A DNA stretch of 64,000 nt from an uncultured Exiguobacterium sp. (GTDB lineage: Bacteria; Bacillota; Bacilli; Exiguobacteriales; Exiguobacteriaceae), in contig CAJYMC010000008.1 in assembly GCA_913775715.1 (NCBI GenBank), positions 159,226 through 223,225 of the forward strand. The letters are read 5' to 3'. Shown here piece by piece: positions 15,198 through 23,399 of this stretch. The position numbers and the translations under genes are program-made. Under the pieces are notes generated by a model, which saw nothing but the letters and a program-made list of their open reading frames with translations, was not told the DNA's origin and did no database searches. Each line of letters opens with the position of its first letter. The stretch's first letter is position 1.

Positions 15198-17099
15198 TTA
15201 TTGATTGGATTGACGATAGTTTTCAAATGCCTCGATTTTTTCAGAAAGATATGTCCAATATTCCATTCGCTCGTCAAGCGTTGCTTTGGTCTTTTCGATG
15301 GCTTGATACAATTCATTGACCTTTCCGAGATCACTTCCTGCTGAAGCGAGATCAGCTTCTAATTGCTCTAATTCAACTTCACTCTCTTCGATTTGTTGCT
15401 CAATGATTGCCCAATCTTGTTGTTCCTGATAGCTTAGTTTCTTTGGCGTCTCCGTCTTTGGTGCTGTAGCAATCTCTGCTGTCTTTTCAACGACGACTGA
15501 GGGGACAGGTGCTACCATTTGCTCAAGATAGTCTGTATATTGTCCGTAATAAAAGACGATATTCCCGTCTTCAAATGCAATTAAGCGATCGACGACCCGG
15601 TCGAGGAAGTAGCGATCGTGGCTGACCGTGATGACGGTGCCGGGGAATGATTCCAAATAGTCTTCTAGTACGGATAAGGTCTCGGTATCCAAGTCGTTCG
15701 TCGGCTCATCAAGGAAGAGGACGTTCGGTTCTTCCATTAAAATCGTCAACAATTTCAGACGTCGTTTTTCGCCGCCGGAAAGCTTGCCGATTTGTTTGTA
15801 TTGGGCTTCCGGTTTAAAGAGAAACTGTTCGAGCATCTGACTTGCCGTGATTTCCTCACCAGCGAGTGTCGTGATGACTTTTGCAATCCGTTCGACCTCA
15901 TCGATGACGCGACGTTCGGGATGCGTGAATTCGGCGAATTGACCGTAAAAGCCGATTTTCACCGTTTCGCCGTGAATGATTTCACCGGTTGTTGGCTCTA
16001 AGCGTTGCGCAAGAATTGAAAGAAGTGTTGATTTTCCGCTCCCGTTTCGCCCAACAATACCATACCGTTCTTTGCGTCCGATCAGAGCGTTAAATGATTC
16101 GAAAAGGGTCCGTTCGCCAAATCGATGCGAGACGTCATGTGCTTCAATGACTTTCTTGCCGAGGCGGGTCGAACCAACTTGTACTTCGAGTGTCGATTCT
16201 TCTTCCTCGTACGAGAGGTCTTGTAAAGCATCCACGCGCTGGATCCTAGCTTTTTGTTTCGTCGTCCGCGCCTTTGCGCCACGACGCAGCCAGGCGAGTT
16301 CGCGACGTAAGATGTTTTGACGTTTTTCTTCCATAGAAGCCGTCCGTTCACGACGTTCGGCACGTTTCTCAAGAAACGATTCATAGTTTCCGACATAGAA
16401 ATAGGCCGTACCGTTCGCGATCTCCATCATATGATTCGTGACACGATTCAAGAAATAGCGATCGTGGGTGATCAGTAGAATTGCACCACGATATTCTTTG
16501 ATTTGAGTCTCGAGCCAGCTAATCGTTTCGGCATCCAGTTCGTTCGTCGGCTCATCGAGCAGGAGAAGATCGGCTTCATCGAGTAAAGCTTCAGCGAGTC
16601 CGACACGCTTGCGTTGTCCTCCAGAAAGAGAGCCGATCAACGCGTTCAAGTCGAGGATACCGAGTTTGTTTAAGATCATTTTTAAGCGCGATTCCGTGTC
16701 CCAAGCTTGTGCAGCATCGACTTCTGTCTGAGCTGTGATGAAGCGATTGAGTAACGTCTCACTCGTCGGATCTTGTTCGAGTGCTAGACGCGCCGTTTCG
16801 TAGTGACGCAAAGCGTTGATCGTTGGTGTATCACCAGACAGCAATACTTCCATAACAGTTTGGTCTTCCGGATAATCGGTCGTTTGCGATAGCAGACGGA
16901 TCCGATAATCATTCGGATGATGCATCGTACCAGCGTCTGCTGTTTCTTTGCCAGCTAGGATGTGCAGGAGGGTCGATTTACCGGTACCGTTGACGCCGAT
17001 GATACCGATCCGGTCACCAGGGGAGACGGAGAACGTGACATCTTCGAAGACGACTTTATCAGCGAATTCTTTTTTGAGATTTTCTACTTTCATTAACAT
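15198..17099 (-). CDS. yfmR: ABC-F ATPase, YfmR/Uup family
   Basis: Cytoplasmic ABC-F protein with two ATPase domains, 633 residues. Domain 1 has GVNGTGKST, LSGGQRKRVGLA and LLLLDEPTNELD. Domain 2 has GRNGSGKST, LSGGEKRRLKLL and VLFLDEPTNDLD. Between them is the ARKSTKQ-like stretch (LRRGAKARTTKQKARIQR), and a C-terminal coiled coil covers about the last 90 residues, as in Uup. Many blocks match B. subtilis YfmR, which helps ribosomes through difficult peptide bonds. The start is ATG 17099, 8 bases after GAAGG, directly after the plsC stop, so plsC-yfmR is one operon. Confidence 0.9.
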   Translation of the reverse strand: MLMKVENLKKEFADKVVFEDVTFSVSPGDRIGIIGVNGTGKSTLLHILAGKETADAGTMHHPNDYRIRLLSQTTDYPEDQTVMEVLLSGDTPTINALRHYETARLALEQDPTSETLLNRFITAQTEVDAAQAWDTESRLKMILNKLGILDLNALIGSLSGGQRKRVGLAEALLDEADLLLLDEPTNELDAETISWLETQIKEYRGAILLITHDRYFLNRVTNHMMEIANGTAYFYVGNYESFLEKRAERRERTASMEEKRQNILRRELAWLRRGAKARTTKQKARIQRVDALQDLSYEEEESTLEVQVGSTRLGKKVIEAHDVSHRFGERTLFESFNALIGRKERYGIVGRNGSGKSTLLSILAQRLEPTTGEIIHGETVKIGFYGQFAEFTHPERRVIDEVERIAKVITTLAGEEITASQMLEQFLFKPEAQYKQIGKLSGGEKRRLKLLTILMEEPNVLFLDEPTNDLDTETLSVLEDYLESFPGTVITVSHDRYFLDRVVDRLIAFEDGNIVFYYGQYTDYLEQMVAPVPSVVVEKTAEIATAPKTETPKKLSYQEQQDWAIIEQQIEESEVELEQLEADLASAGSDLGKVNELYQAIEKTKATLDERMEYWTYLSEKIEAFENYRQSNQ

Positions 17100-17100
17100 A

Positions 17101-17799
17101 TTAGGCACCTTCTATAATCTGTTTGATTTGCTGTTCGACCGTTTGGACAAGTTCTTTCTGTGTCATCGTGCTCGGATCAATCGATGGTAAGATCGTGACT
17201 TCAACTGTAGCCGGACGAATCTTGCCCGTTTTCTCCATGACACGGTAACTACCTGAAATCGCGACGGGTACGACGCGTGCGCCACTTGATGTCGCAAGGG
17301 TAAAGCTTCCTGCTTTGAATTCTGCCATCGGTCCGCCTTTAGAGCGTGTTCCTTCCGGGAAGATGATCATCGATTGTCCGTCTTTGATCGTGTCGACACC
17401 AGAACGGATTGCTTTTAGTGATTGGCGTCGGTCCTTTCGATCAATCATGACACACCCCATCAGATTCATCCAGACATTGACGATTGGAATTTTATTCACT
17501 TCGATTTTTGAGATGAATGCTTTTGGTTTATCGATTTTTCCAAGTAGAATCGGAACATCGAAGTTCCCTTGGTGATTCGAGATGAAGACGACAGGCTCAT
17601 TTGCAGGGATGTGCTCACGCCCTGTCACGTTGACACGAACGCCAGCGAGTCGGAGGAGTGAGTTCGCCCAGACGCTCGCTACACGCTGAACGAATGCATA
17701 GCGTGCGAGATGCGTTCGACGTTTTGCGCTCGGTAAAAACGGTAAGGTACAGGGTAAGACAAGTCCAAAATAAATGAACCAAATGACAGTACGGATCAT
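17101..17799 (-). CDS. plsC: 1-acyl-sn-glycerol-3-phosphate acyltransferase
   Basis: Membrane-associated acyltransferase that turns lysophosphatidic acid into phosphatidic acid; 232 residues. An N-terminal hydrophobic segment (TVIWFIYFGLVLPCTLPFL) precedes the catalytic NHQGNFD (HX4D) and the glycerophosphate-binding FPEGTRSKGG. The start is ATG 17799 (MIRTVIWF); the ribosome-binding site GGAG is 13 bases away, rather far, so the start is less certain. It is upstream of yfmR. Confidence 0.9.
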   Translation of the reverse strand: MIRTVIWFIYFGLVLPCTLPFLPSAKRRTHLARYAFVQRVASVWANSLLRLAGVRVNVTGREHIPANEPVVFISNHQGNFDVPILLGKIDKPKAFISKIEVNKIPIVNVWMNLMGCVMIDRKDRRQSLKAIRSGVDTIKDGQSMIIFPEGTRSKGGPMAEFKAGSFTLATSSGARVVPVAISGSYRVMEKTGKIRPATVEVTILPSIDPSTMTQKELVQTVEQQIKQIIEGA

Positions 17800-17842
17800 G
17801 ATGAAGTGACAGCTCCTTTTTTCATTGCTGATGTTATTGTAC

Positions 17843-17870
17843 AAAAAAAGACCGGGCATCGCACCCGGTC
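17843..17870 (-). terminator. Terminator after the 17878 gene
   Basis: GACCGGG and CCCGGTC (minus strand, 17870-17864 and 17856-17850) form a GC-rich stem followed by T7. It separates the small-gene cluster from plsC. Confidence 0.85.
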
Positions 17871-17877
17871 TCCGTGA

Positions 17878-18135
17878 TTATTCCCAGTAACGAGGCTCAG
17901 ATTCCTCTTCGCTTTCTCCAAGTTCGAAAGTGAGACGACGTGTCGTCGGATCAACAGAGAACGTGGCGTTCGTATTGTCGATCTGTTTGATTTCCATCGT
18001 CTCCTCATCCAAAATGAGAGTCAAGCGGACCTTATCTTCGTGATCTACGAGCAGTACGCCATCTTCCTTCAACCATAAATCGATGACAGGGGAGTAGCGA
18101 AGTGTCCAACCGTTTGATAAAGGGATTTCGTTCAT
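17878..18135 (-). CDS. Hypothetical 85-residue protein
   Basis: A small soluble acidic protein that I do not recognise (MNEIPLSNGWTLRYSPVIDLWLKEDG...). The pattern suggests an all-beta fold of about 70 residues followed by a Glu/Ser-rich tail ending in PRYWE. There are no cysteines and no membrane segments. A ribosome-binding site (AGGAGG) precedes the ATG and a terminator follows at once. It lies among other small orphan genes. Confidence 0.65.
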   Translation of the reverse strand: MNEIPLSNGWTLRYSPVIDLWLKEDGVLLVDHEDKVRLTLILDEETMEIKQIDNTNATFSVDPTTRRLTFELGESEEESEPRYWE

Positions 18136-18173
18136 AATGAATCTGTTCCTCCTAGGTGATGAAATCGTGTTCT

Positions 18174-18539
18174 TTACTTATCATGCTGGTCTGTCGCGGA
18201 GAATGCAAGTGGTGTACTCGAATCTCGAACAGGATAAGCGATTTGATAAGATTGTTCTCGTTTTTTCATCCGCTCGTACTGTTTTTTGACACGTCGGTGT
18301 TGAATATATTCGATGTAAGTCAGATAGGACGTACGGATCAACTGTCGGATCGATGATAATGATAGGCAAATCGCTAATGTAAAGACGAATACACCGATTG
18401 AACTCGTGTAATAGCCAGTAACAAAGCTTAAATATGTAGTAATGAGACCCGCAACCGTCGTGAATAAGTAAAAGAGCACGTCCGTTTCCTCCTCAGAAAT
18501 TAAAATGATGACATGTTCATTTAATTCGAGGTTAAACAT
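18174..18539 (-). CDS. Small membrane protein, unknown function
   Basis: 121 residues with two membrane segments, about 22-42 (VLFYLFTTVAGLITTYLSFVTG) and 46-66 (SSIGVFVFTLAICLSLSSIRQL). A basic cytoplasmic region follows (EYIQHRRVKKQYERMKKREQ). The start ATG 18539 follows AAAGGAAAATC. I know of no family name. It could belong with the 55-residue membrane protein upstream. Confidence 0.65.
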   Translation of the reverse strand: MFNLELNEHVIILISEEETDVLFYLFTTVAGLITTYLSFVTGYYTSSIGVFVFTLAICLSLSSIRQLIRTSYLTYIEYIQHRRVKKQYERMKKREQSYQIAYPVRDSSTPLAFSATDQHDK

Positions 18540-18572
18540 GATTTTCCTTTATCGTCCTGTAAATGTCCGGAA

Positions 18573-18606
18573 AAAATAAAAAATCCACACGGAAGGTGTA
18601 GATTTT
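18573..18606 (-). terminator. Terminator after the 55-residue ORF
   Basis: On the minus strand AAAATCTACAC pairs with GTGTGGATTTT across CTTCC, including one U-G wobble, followed by a T-rich run. Such a terminator directly after the small ORF supports the view that it is transcribed. Confidence 0.75.
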
Positions 18607-18772
18607 AAGGGCGATCGATTTGCTGAAGCGCTGGTGTCTTCGGTGTCATATCCGTACTGTTTGATCCTTCTGCAAAGACAATTCCAATCGTAGCAAGGAA
18701 AGCAAAAAATGCAAAAACCAATGTTTTCGTGAAGCGTCGAGCGAACGAACGCGATTGAATATTATGAAACAT
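18605..18772 (-). CDS. 55-residue single-pass membrane or secreted peptide
   Basis: ATG 18772 follows GGGGGAT by 4-5 bases and opens MFHNIQSRSFARRFTKTLV. A basic N-terminus is followed by a hydrophobic stretch (TLVFAFFAFLATIGIVFAEG) and a polar Ser/Thr/Pro-rich tail ending in LQQIDRP. This has the shape of a signal peptide (possible cleavage after VFA) or a single-pass protein with the tail outside. It has its own terminator. I do not recognise it. Confidence 0.55.
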   Translation of the reverse strand: MFHNIQSRSFARRFTKTLVFAFFAFLATIGIVFAEGSNSTDMTPKTPALQQIDRP

Positions 18773-19005
18773 TTTTATCCCCCATATTTACCTAAACTAA
18801 ACCTTCTTTTTCCTGTTATTTAATCATATATCTTTTTTTCAAAAAAATCACGCAAATGTGTTTCGTTCACAAAGATGTCACAACTGTCATCACTGTGTCG
18901 ATATCAGAGGTGAACAGAAAAAGAGTATAGTATGGTAGGGAAAGAACAGAAGGATGATTCGAAAGAACTTGAATCGATTCAAATAGAGAGAGGAGATGAC
19001 CCGAA

Positions 19006-19860
19006 ATGGGATTACGCGCAGGACAGGTTGTCACATTAAAAGTAGAACGCGAAGCAGAATTCGGAGTGTTTCTAACAGATGGAAATGAAGATGTGTTGTT
19101 GCATAACAATGAGCAGACACAAAAAGTAGCCCTTGATGATGAAGTAGAAGTCTTCTTGTATCAAGATAATGAAGGGCGCATGGCATCATCGATGACGATT
19201 CCAGAAGCTTCATTTGAAGATTATGTCAAGACGACAATCAATGGGACACGCTATAACACAGGAGTGTTTGCGAACATCGGCATTCAAAAAGATGTTCTCG
19301 TTTCGCTTGACGATTTGCCACAACGTCGGATGTTCTGGCCGGAAGAAGGCGATCAACTCTTCATTCGTCTAAAACATGATCAAAAGCTTCGGTTACTCGG
19401 AGACCCTGCACCATATGCTTATTTCAACTTGCGGGCGAAGCCGGCACCAGAGGAATGGAACAACATGGACGTCGAAGGTCTCGTCTTCTCACAACGCGAA
19501 CCAGGCGTCAATGTCTGGGTCAACGATCAGTCGATTGGATTCTTGCATGAACGTGAGATGGAACGTTGGCCGCGTCTTGGAGAAGTCTTGAAATTACGAG
19601 TGACAAATGTAAAACCAGATGGTACAGTATTACTTTCAGCACGACCACGTGCCTTTGAAGCCATTGATACAGACGCGGAGTTGATTCTGAACCATCTACT
19701 TGAACATGATGGTCAGATGCCGTATGGTGATAAGACAGCTCCCGAGACGATCGATGAAGTATTCGGTCTCAGTAAGGCAGCATTCAAACGAGCGCTTGGT
19801 CGCCTGTTGAAAGATAAAAAAATAGAAAAAAATGAAACGGGTATTCGGTTGACTAAATAA
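19006..19860 (+). CDS. cvfB: S1-domain RNA-binding protein, CvfB/YitL family
   Basis: RNA-binding regulator of 284 residues. It consists of tandem S1-like beta-barrels at about 3-65, 70-135 and 150-215 (for example EFGVFLTDGNEDVLLHNNEQ and GEVLKLRVTNVKPDGTVLLS). A C-terminal winged helix follows (AFKRALGRLLKDKKIEKNETGIRL). This architecture is that of S. aureus CvfB and B. subtilis YitL, linked to RNA binding and virulence-gene control. The start ATG 19006 follows AGAGAGGAG. It is followed by a structured non-coding stretch and then cshA. Confidence 0.9.
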   Translation: MGLRAGQVVTLKVEREAEFGVFLTDGNEDVLLHNNEQTQKVALDDEVEVFLYQDNEGRMASSMTIPEASFEDYVKTTINGTRYNTGVFANIGIQKDVLVSLDDLPQRRMFWPEEGDQLFIRLKHDQKLRLLGDPAPYAYFNLRAKPAPEEWNNMDVEGLVFSQREPGVNVWVNDQSIGFLHEREMERWPRLGEVLKLRVTNVKPDGTVLLSARPRAFEAIDTDAELILNHLLEHDGQMPYGDKTAPETIDEVFGLSKAAFKRALGRLLKDKKIEKNETGIRLTK

Positions 19861-19898
19861 ATCGGACCGAGTAAGCCTGCGTTTCGAATAGATAGTAA

Positions 19899-20057
19899 GG
19901 AATTCATCATTTTGGTGGTTGCGGCTGGTTTGATTACCGGCGACCATTTACTGAATATACCCCATCACTAGTGGGGGCACGCGATGATGTTCATCGCACG
20001 GTCCGGGCATTACGCCTTTCCCTCGCCCTTATGGCAACGATTATGATGGTGACTTCC
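19899..20057 (+). ncRNA. Candidate structured RNA, about 160 nt, family unknown
   Basis: The ends pair: GGAA 19899 with TTCC 20054, CATCAT 19905-19910 with ATGATG 20043-20048, and GTTGC with GCAAC further in. Inside are four hairpins: GCTGGT/ACCGGC, CCCCA/TGGGG, GCGATGA/TCATCGC (7 bp, 3-base loop) and GGGC/GCCC. One helix uses a U-G pair that fits only a plus-strand transcript. No clear promoter, terminator or ORF is visible. I compared it by memory with 6S, SRP, tmRNA, RNase P and common riboswitches and found no match. Confidence 0.45.
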
Positions 20058-20105
20058 CTAAACATTATTATAAGAGAAACCACTCTATCTTTATGTGATA
20101 GATTC

Positions 20106-20114
20106 TGTTATAAT
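20106..20114 (+). promoter_or_regulatory. cshA promoter (extended -10)
   Basis: TGT directly precedes a perfect TATAAT (20109-20114), an extended -10 element; no strong -35 is present. This places transcription start near 20121 and gives a leader of about 70 bases. Confidence 0.6.
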
Positions 20115-20140
20115 AGGTAGTCGATTGTATTCGTTACGGT

Positions 20141-20167
20141 AGCGTCTGTTTAGTGGCAGACGCTTTT
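20141..20167 (+). promoter_or_regulatory. Terminator-like hairpin in the cshA leader
   Basis: AGCGTCTG (20141-20148) pairs with CAGACGCT (20157-20164), followed by TTTT and about 27 bases before the cshA start. It could attenuate cshA or stabilise its message. Confidence 0.5.
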
Positions 20168-20193
20168 CATATGACAAAGGAGAGTATTTAGCA

Positions 20194-21750
20194 TTGACAA
20201 CATTTCGTGAATTAAATCTTAGTGAGGCACTTATCAAAGGTGTCCTAAAAATGGGCTTTGAAGAAGCAACACCAATCCAAGCAGAAACAATTCCAGTCGG
20301 ACTCAGCGGCGTTGACTTAATCGGTCAAGCACAAACAGGTACTGGTAAAACTGCAGCATTCGGTATCCCGACAATCGAGCGTCTTGACGCAAAATCACGC
20401 AACATCCAAGCGTTGATTCTTGCTCCAACACGTGAACTTGCAATCCAGGTAGCAGAAGAATTGAACCGTATTGGTGATGTAAAACGCGTTCATGCACTTC
20501 CTGTTTACGGTGGTCAACAAATCGATCGTCAAATCCGTGCACTTCGCAAAAATCCACAAATCGTCGTTGCAACACCAGGACGTTTGATGGACCACATGAA
20601 CCGTAAGACGTTGAATCTCGATCACGTTCAAACGGTCATCCTTGATGAAGCAGATGAGATGTTGAACATGGGATTCGTCGAAGACATCGAGAAAATCCTC
20701 GGTGCACTTCCTGAAACTCGTCAAACACTCTTGTTCTCAGCAACGATGCCACCACAAATTCGTAAAATCGCAGATCGTTTCATGACGACTCCGACACACA
20801 TCAAAGTCAAAGCGAAAGAAATGACAGTTGAGAACATCGAGCAGTCATTCATCGAATTAAAAGAAAGCCAAAAATTCGACGTTCTTTGCCGTTTGATCGA
20901 CACGGATTCTCCGGAACTTTCAATCATCTTCGGTCGTACGAAAAAACGTGTTGACGAAATGACTGAAGGTTTGATCCAACGTGGATACACAGCTGACGGT
21001 TTACACGGTGACTTAACACAAGCAAAACGTGACCAAGTCATCCGTCGTTTCAAAAAAGGAACGATCGATATCCTCGTCGCTACAGACGTTGCAGCACGTG
21101 GTCTTGACATCTCTGGTGTCACACACGTCTACAACTTCGACGTCCCACAAGACCCAGAAAGCTACGTTCACCGGATCGGTCGTACAGGTCGTGCTGGTAA
21201 AACAGGATCGGCTGTCACATTCGTTACACCACGTGAATTTGGTCAAATCAAAACAATCGAACGTGTCACGAACAAAAAAATGTCACGTCGTCATGCACCA
21301 ACACTTGATGAAATCTTAGAAGGCAACTTGAAACTTGCTGCACAAGAACTCATCAAACGCGTTGAAGCAAAAGACTCAAAAGAATATACGACACTTGCAC
21401 AAGAACTCTTAGAAGAGTACGAAGCAGTGGAACTTCTTTCAGCAGCACTTAAAGGGTTGACGAAAGAGCCGGACGCAACACCAGTCCAAATCTCTTCAAT
21501 CGAACCAATCCGCGTGAAACGTTTCGGTAGCAACGGTGGTGGAAACCGTCGTCCTTACGGAAACAAAGGTGGAAGTGGCAACCGCAGTGGCGGATACCGT
21601 GGAAACAACCCACGTGGCGGTAGTGATCGTCGTGAAGGTGGTCGTTCATCTTCTTCATCCGATCGTCGTGAAGGCGGTTATGCTGGACGTAGCAACCGTA
21701 GCGAAAGCGATCGTAACCGTGGCGGACGCAAACCACGTTTTGAAAAGTAA
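20194..21750 (+). CDS. cshA: DEAD-box RNA helicase CshA
   Basis: ATP-dependent RNA helicase of the degradosome, ribosome assembly and cold response; 518 residues. Motifs: Q (TPIQAET), I AQTGTGKT, Ia PTRELA, Ib [40 protein letters not shown]-terminal domain with an RNA-binding fold and a Gly/Arg/Ser-rich tail (about residues 440-518, with repeats such as SDRREGG) follows. The start is TTG 20194, 9 bases after AAAGGAGAG. Codon use is visibly more biased than in its neighbours, fitting high expression. A perfect terminator follows. Confidence 0.95.
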   Translation: MTTFRELNLSEALIKGVLKMGFEEATPIQAETIPVGLSGVDLIGQAQTGTGKTAAFGIPTIERLDAKSRNIQALILAPTRELAIQVAEELNRIGDVKRVHALPVYGGQQIDRQIRALRKNPQIVVATPGRLMDHMNRKTLNLDHVQTVILDEADEMLNMGFVEDIEKILGALPETRQTLLFSATMPPQIRKIADRFMTTPTHIKVKAKEMTVENIEQSFIELKESQKFDVLCRLIDTDSPELSIIFGRTKKRVDEMTEGLIQRGYTADGLHGDLTQAKRDQVIRRFKKGTIDILVATDVAARGLDISGVTHVYNFDVPQDPESYVHRIGRTGRAGKTGSAVTFVTPREFGQIKTIERVTNKKMSRRHAPTLDEILEGNLKLAAQELIKRVEAKDSKEYTTLAQELLEEYEAVELLSAALKGLTKEPDATPVQISSIEPIRVKRFGSNGGGNRRPYGNKGGSGNRSGGYRGNNPRGGSDRREGGRSSSSSDRREGGYAGRSNRSESDRNRGGRKPRFEK

Positions 21751-21757
21751 ACGATTC

Positions 21758-21792
21758 GAACCGATTTGTCACAGACAAGTCGGTTCTTTTTT
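21758..21792 (+). terminator. Terminator after cshA
   Basis: GAACCGATTTGTC and GACAAGTCGGTTC pair around a 3-base loop, followed by T6. Confidence 0.9.
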
Positions 21793-21856
21793 ATGATTTA
21801 TCTAAGCGGTCATGATAAAATGAGCCATGAACGATAGAGAGAGGGCTGAATCATTC

Positions 21857-22123
21857 GTGTATACCATTTATGTAGCAGCATCCGTCTGTCTCGTTGCACT
21901 GATCGTCGCGACGAAAAAGATTTGTGAGCGGACGACAAAAGGACATTTTCGTTATATTCCATTGGCGACTTTATTATTTGGCGGCATCATCTTTCTTGTG
22001 CTAGCCATCGGTAAGGGGGGAGCCGTCGGAATCCAATACGGTGTCCTGAGTATCATCTACTTGACGGCAACATTCGGTGTGTACTTGTATATCGCATTGC
22101 GGAAAGATACGACGTTATCGTAA
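21857..22123 (+). CDS. Small three-helix membrane protein (YesK-like)
   Basis: 88 residues from GTG 21857. Three membrane segments: TIYVAASVCLVALIVAT, IPLATLLFGGIIFLVLAIG, and YGVLSIIYLTATFGVYLYIAL. The size and layout recall the YesK family, but no diagnostic motif is present. An upstream in-frame ATG (21827) lacks a ribosome-binding site and sits close to a possible -10, so I prefer the GTG after GAGAGAGGG, although the spacing is long. A terminator follows. The function is unknown. Confidence 0.6.
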   Translation: MYTIYVAASVCLVALIVATKKICERTTKGHFRYIPLATLLFGGIIFLVLAIGKGGAVGIQYGVLSIIYLTATFGVYLYIALRKDTTLS

Positions 22124-22128
22124 AACAG

Positions 22129-22160
22129 GGGCTCTCTCGTTACAGAGAGGCTCTTTTTTT
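22129..22160 (+). terminator. Terminator after the 21857 gene
   Basis: CTCTCT and AGAGAG form the core of a stem extended by GC pairs and followed by T7, just before the ykuI ribosome-binding site. Confidence 0.75.
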
Positions 22161-22195
22161 GTTAAGATAGAACAAGAGTACAAGGGGGGAATAGA

Positions 22196-23386
22196 ATGGA
22201 TGCATTAGATGTCATCGTTCATCCCGAAGAGATAGAGGCATGGTTTCAACCGATCGTAGGCGCTGCCCCTTTTAAGGTGGAAGGGTATGAAATCCAGTCC
22301 CATTTTCGTGGAGAACCGTTAAAACCATTTTTTCAGGAAGACGATGTTCCAATCGAGTATCAACTCGAAGTCATGGGGCATGTCGTCCGTCAAGCATTCC
22401 AAAAAGTACCCTCCGATGCACAAGCGTTTATTCTGATCCGTTGTCGTCCAGCCTGGCTGTTCGAAAACGGTGGGGAGGACTTCTTGCATGTCTTACGGAC
22501 GGTCGACTCGTCGTTTCCAAAAGAGCGGATGTACGTTACTTTGACGGATGTCCAAGTCGATGATTTTGACCGTCTGGGTCGGATCGTTGCGTATTACCAG
22601 AACTCTGGACTGAAGGTAGCGCTGGACCGTGCGGAAGCAACGAGTCTTGAACGTGTCTTTTCGATGTCACCGGATATGTTGATTGTCGATTTATCCTCCA
22701 TGATTGAGAAAAAGACCGTCTCAGCGTCGTATCCACATCTCTTACAGACGATGGAGCACCTCTGTGATCAGCTTGGAGCGCCACTTTTGTATAAGAATAT
22801 CAGCCATCTCGGTCAACTGCGATATGCGTGGCAGCACGGAGGACGATACTACATGGGGAATTTACTTGGAGAAGCATCACCTGAATGGGTCATGATCTGT
22901 CCTGGTATGGAAGTGTTGATCCATGAAGTCCCGATGTTTTATAAATATGATCGCGAACAGATGAATCGCTTGTTTCAGCTCGAGCAAGACTGGACGGTTC
23001 GGTTTAATGAAGATTGCCAGTCCTTGAAGCCGGAGCAAGATCTCGATCAATGGTTGTTGACGCTCGCCCGGAAGATGGAGCCGGAGTTCATCCGGTTTTA
23101 TATCACGGATGCGAATGGATTCCAACAGTCTTCAAACGTCAGTAAAAAGAGTGGGGAGTGGAAACTGTATTCCTTCTACAAAGGATACAACTGGAGTTTC
23201 CGTCCTTATTTCATTCGGACGACGGTAGCGATGGAGCGACGACATAGTGGATATTTGTCCGAACGGTATGTCGACTTCAGCTCGAGTGAACAAACGCGGA
23301 CATTTAGTATGCCGCTCAGTAATGGGATGTTCTTATTTGCGGATATCTCTGCAGATTATCTATATCAAGAACGATTGAGTGAATGA
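22196..23386 (+). CDS. ykuI: YkuI-like protein with degenerate EAL domain
   Basis: 396 residues, co-linear with B. subtilis YkuI: an EAL-type domain (about 1-250) and a C-terminal PAS/CACHE-like YkuI_C domain (WSFRPYFIRT, RTFSMPLSNGMFLFADIS). The position of the EAL motif reads GYEIQSH. Residues needed for c-di-GMP hydrolysis look lost: the ExTE motif reads TLTD, the Lys of the KID motif is gone (LIVDLS), and the Glu of the following strand is Lys (LLYKNI). I therefore expect a c-di-GMP binder or relic, not a phosphodiesterase. The ATG follows AAGGGGGG. Its stop is 14 bases before the next gene. Confidence 0.85.
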   Translation: MDALDVIVHPEEIEAWFQPIVGAAPFKVEGYEIQSHFRGEPLKPFFQEDDVPIEYQLEVMGHVVRQAFQKVPSDAQAFILIRCRPAWLFENGGEDFLHVLRTVDSSFPKERMYVTLTDVQVDDFDRLGRIVAYYQNSGLKVALDRAEATSLERVFSMSPDMLIVDLSSMIEKKTVSASYPHLLQTMEHLCDQLGAPLLYKNISHLGQLRYAWQHGGRYYMGNLLGEASPEWVMICPGMEVLIHEVPMFYKYDREQMNRLFQLEQDWTVRFNEDCQSLKPEQDLDQWLLTLARKMEPEFIRFYITDANGFQQSSNVSKKSGEWKLYSFYKGYNWSFRPYFIRTTVAMERRHSGYLSERYVDFSSSEQTRTFSMPLSNGMFLFADISADYLYQERLSE

Positions 23387-23399
23387 GGAGGAAATGAAA

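Larger units (their letters stand above)
19861..20193 (+). other. Gene-free interval between cvfB and cshA
   Basis: These 333 bases contain no credible ORF. They hold a multi-hairpin block at 19899-20057, then the cshA promoter (20106-20114) and the cshA leader hairpin (20141-20164). The three parts are listed separately. Confidence 0.8.

Noticed and set aside
19696..19947. Minus-strand open frames over the end of cvfB and the start of the candidate RNA
   Set aside because: They are the complement of cvfB with no ribosome-binding site and odd composition.
19899..20057. 6S RNA, SRP RNA, tmRNA, RNase P or a common riboswitch
   Set aside because: None of the conserved core sequences I know for those classes is present, and the fold is multibranched, not rod-shaped. 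A covariance-model search would settle it.
19990..20070. Minus-strand transcript from a TATAAT-like element near 20065-20071
   Set aside because: The -10 lacks a -35 and one helix of the fold would lose a pair on that strand. It remains possible but is less likely.
21540..21750. Tandem repeat element in cshA
   Set aside because: The repetition is the coding sequence of the low-complexity RGG-like tail, usual for this helicase.
21536..21796. Open frame rich in Val, Asp and Thr in the 3' part of cshA
   Set aside because: It is a shadow of the repetitive Gly/Arg/Ser-rich tail of CshA in another frame.
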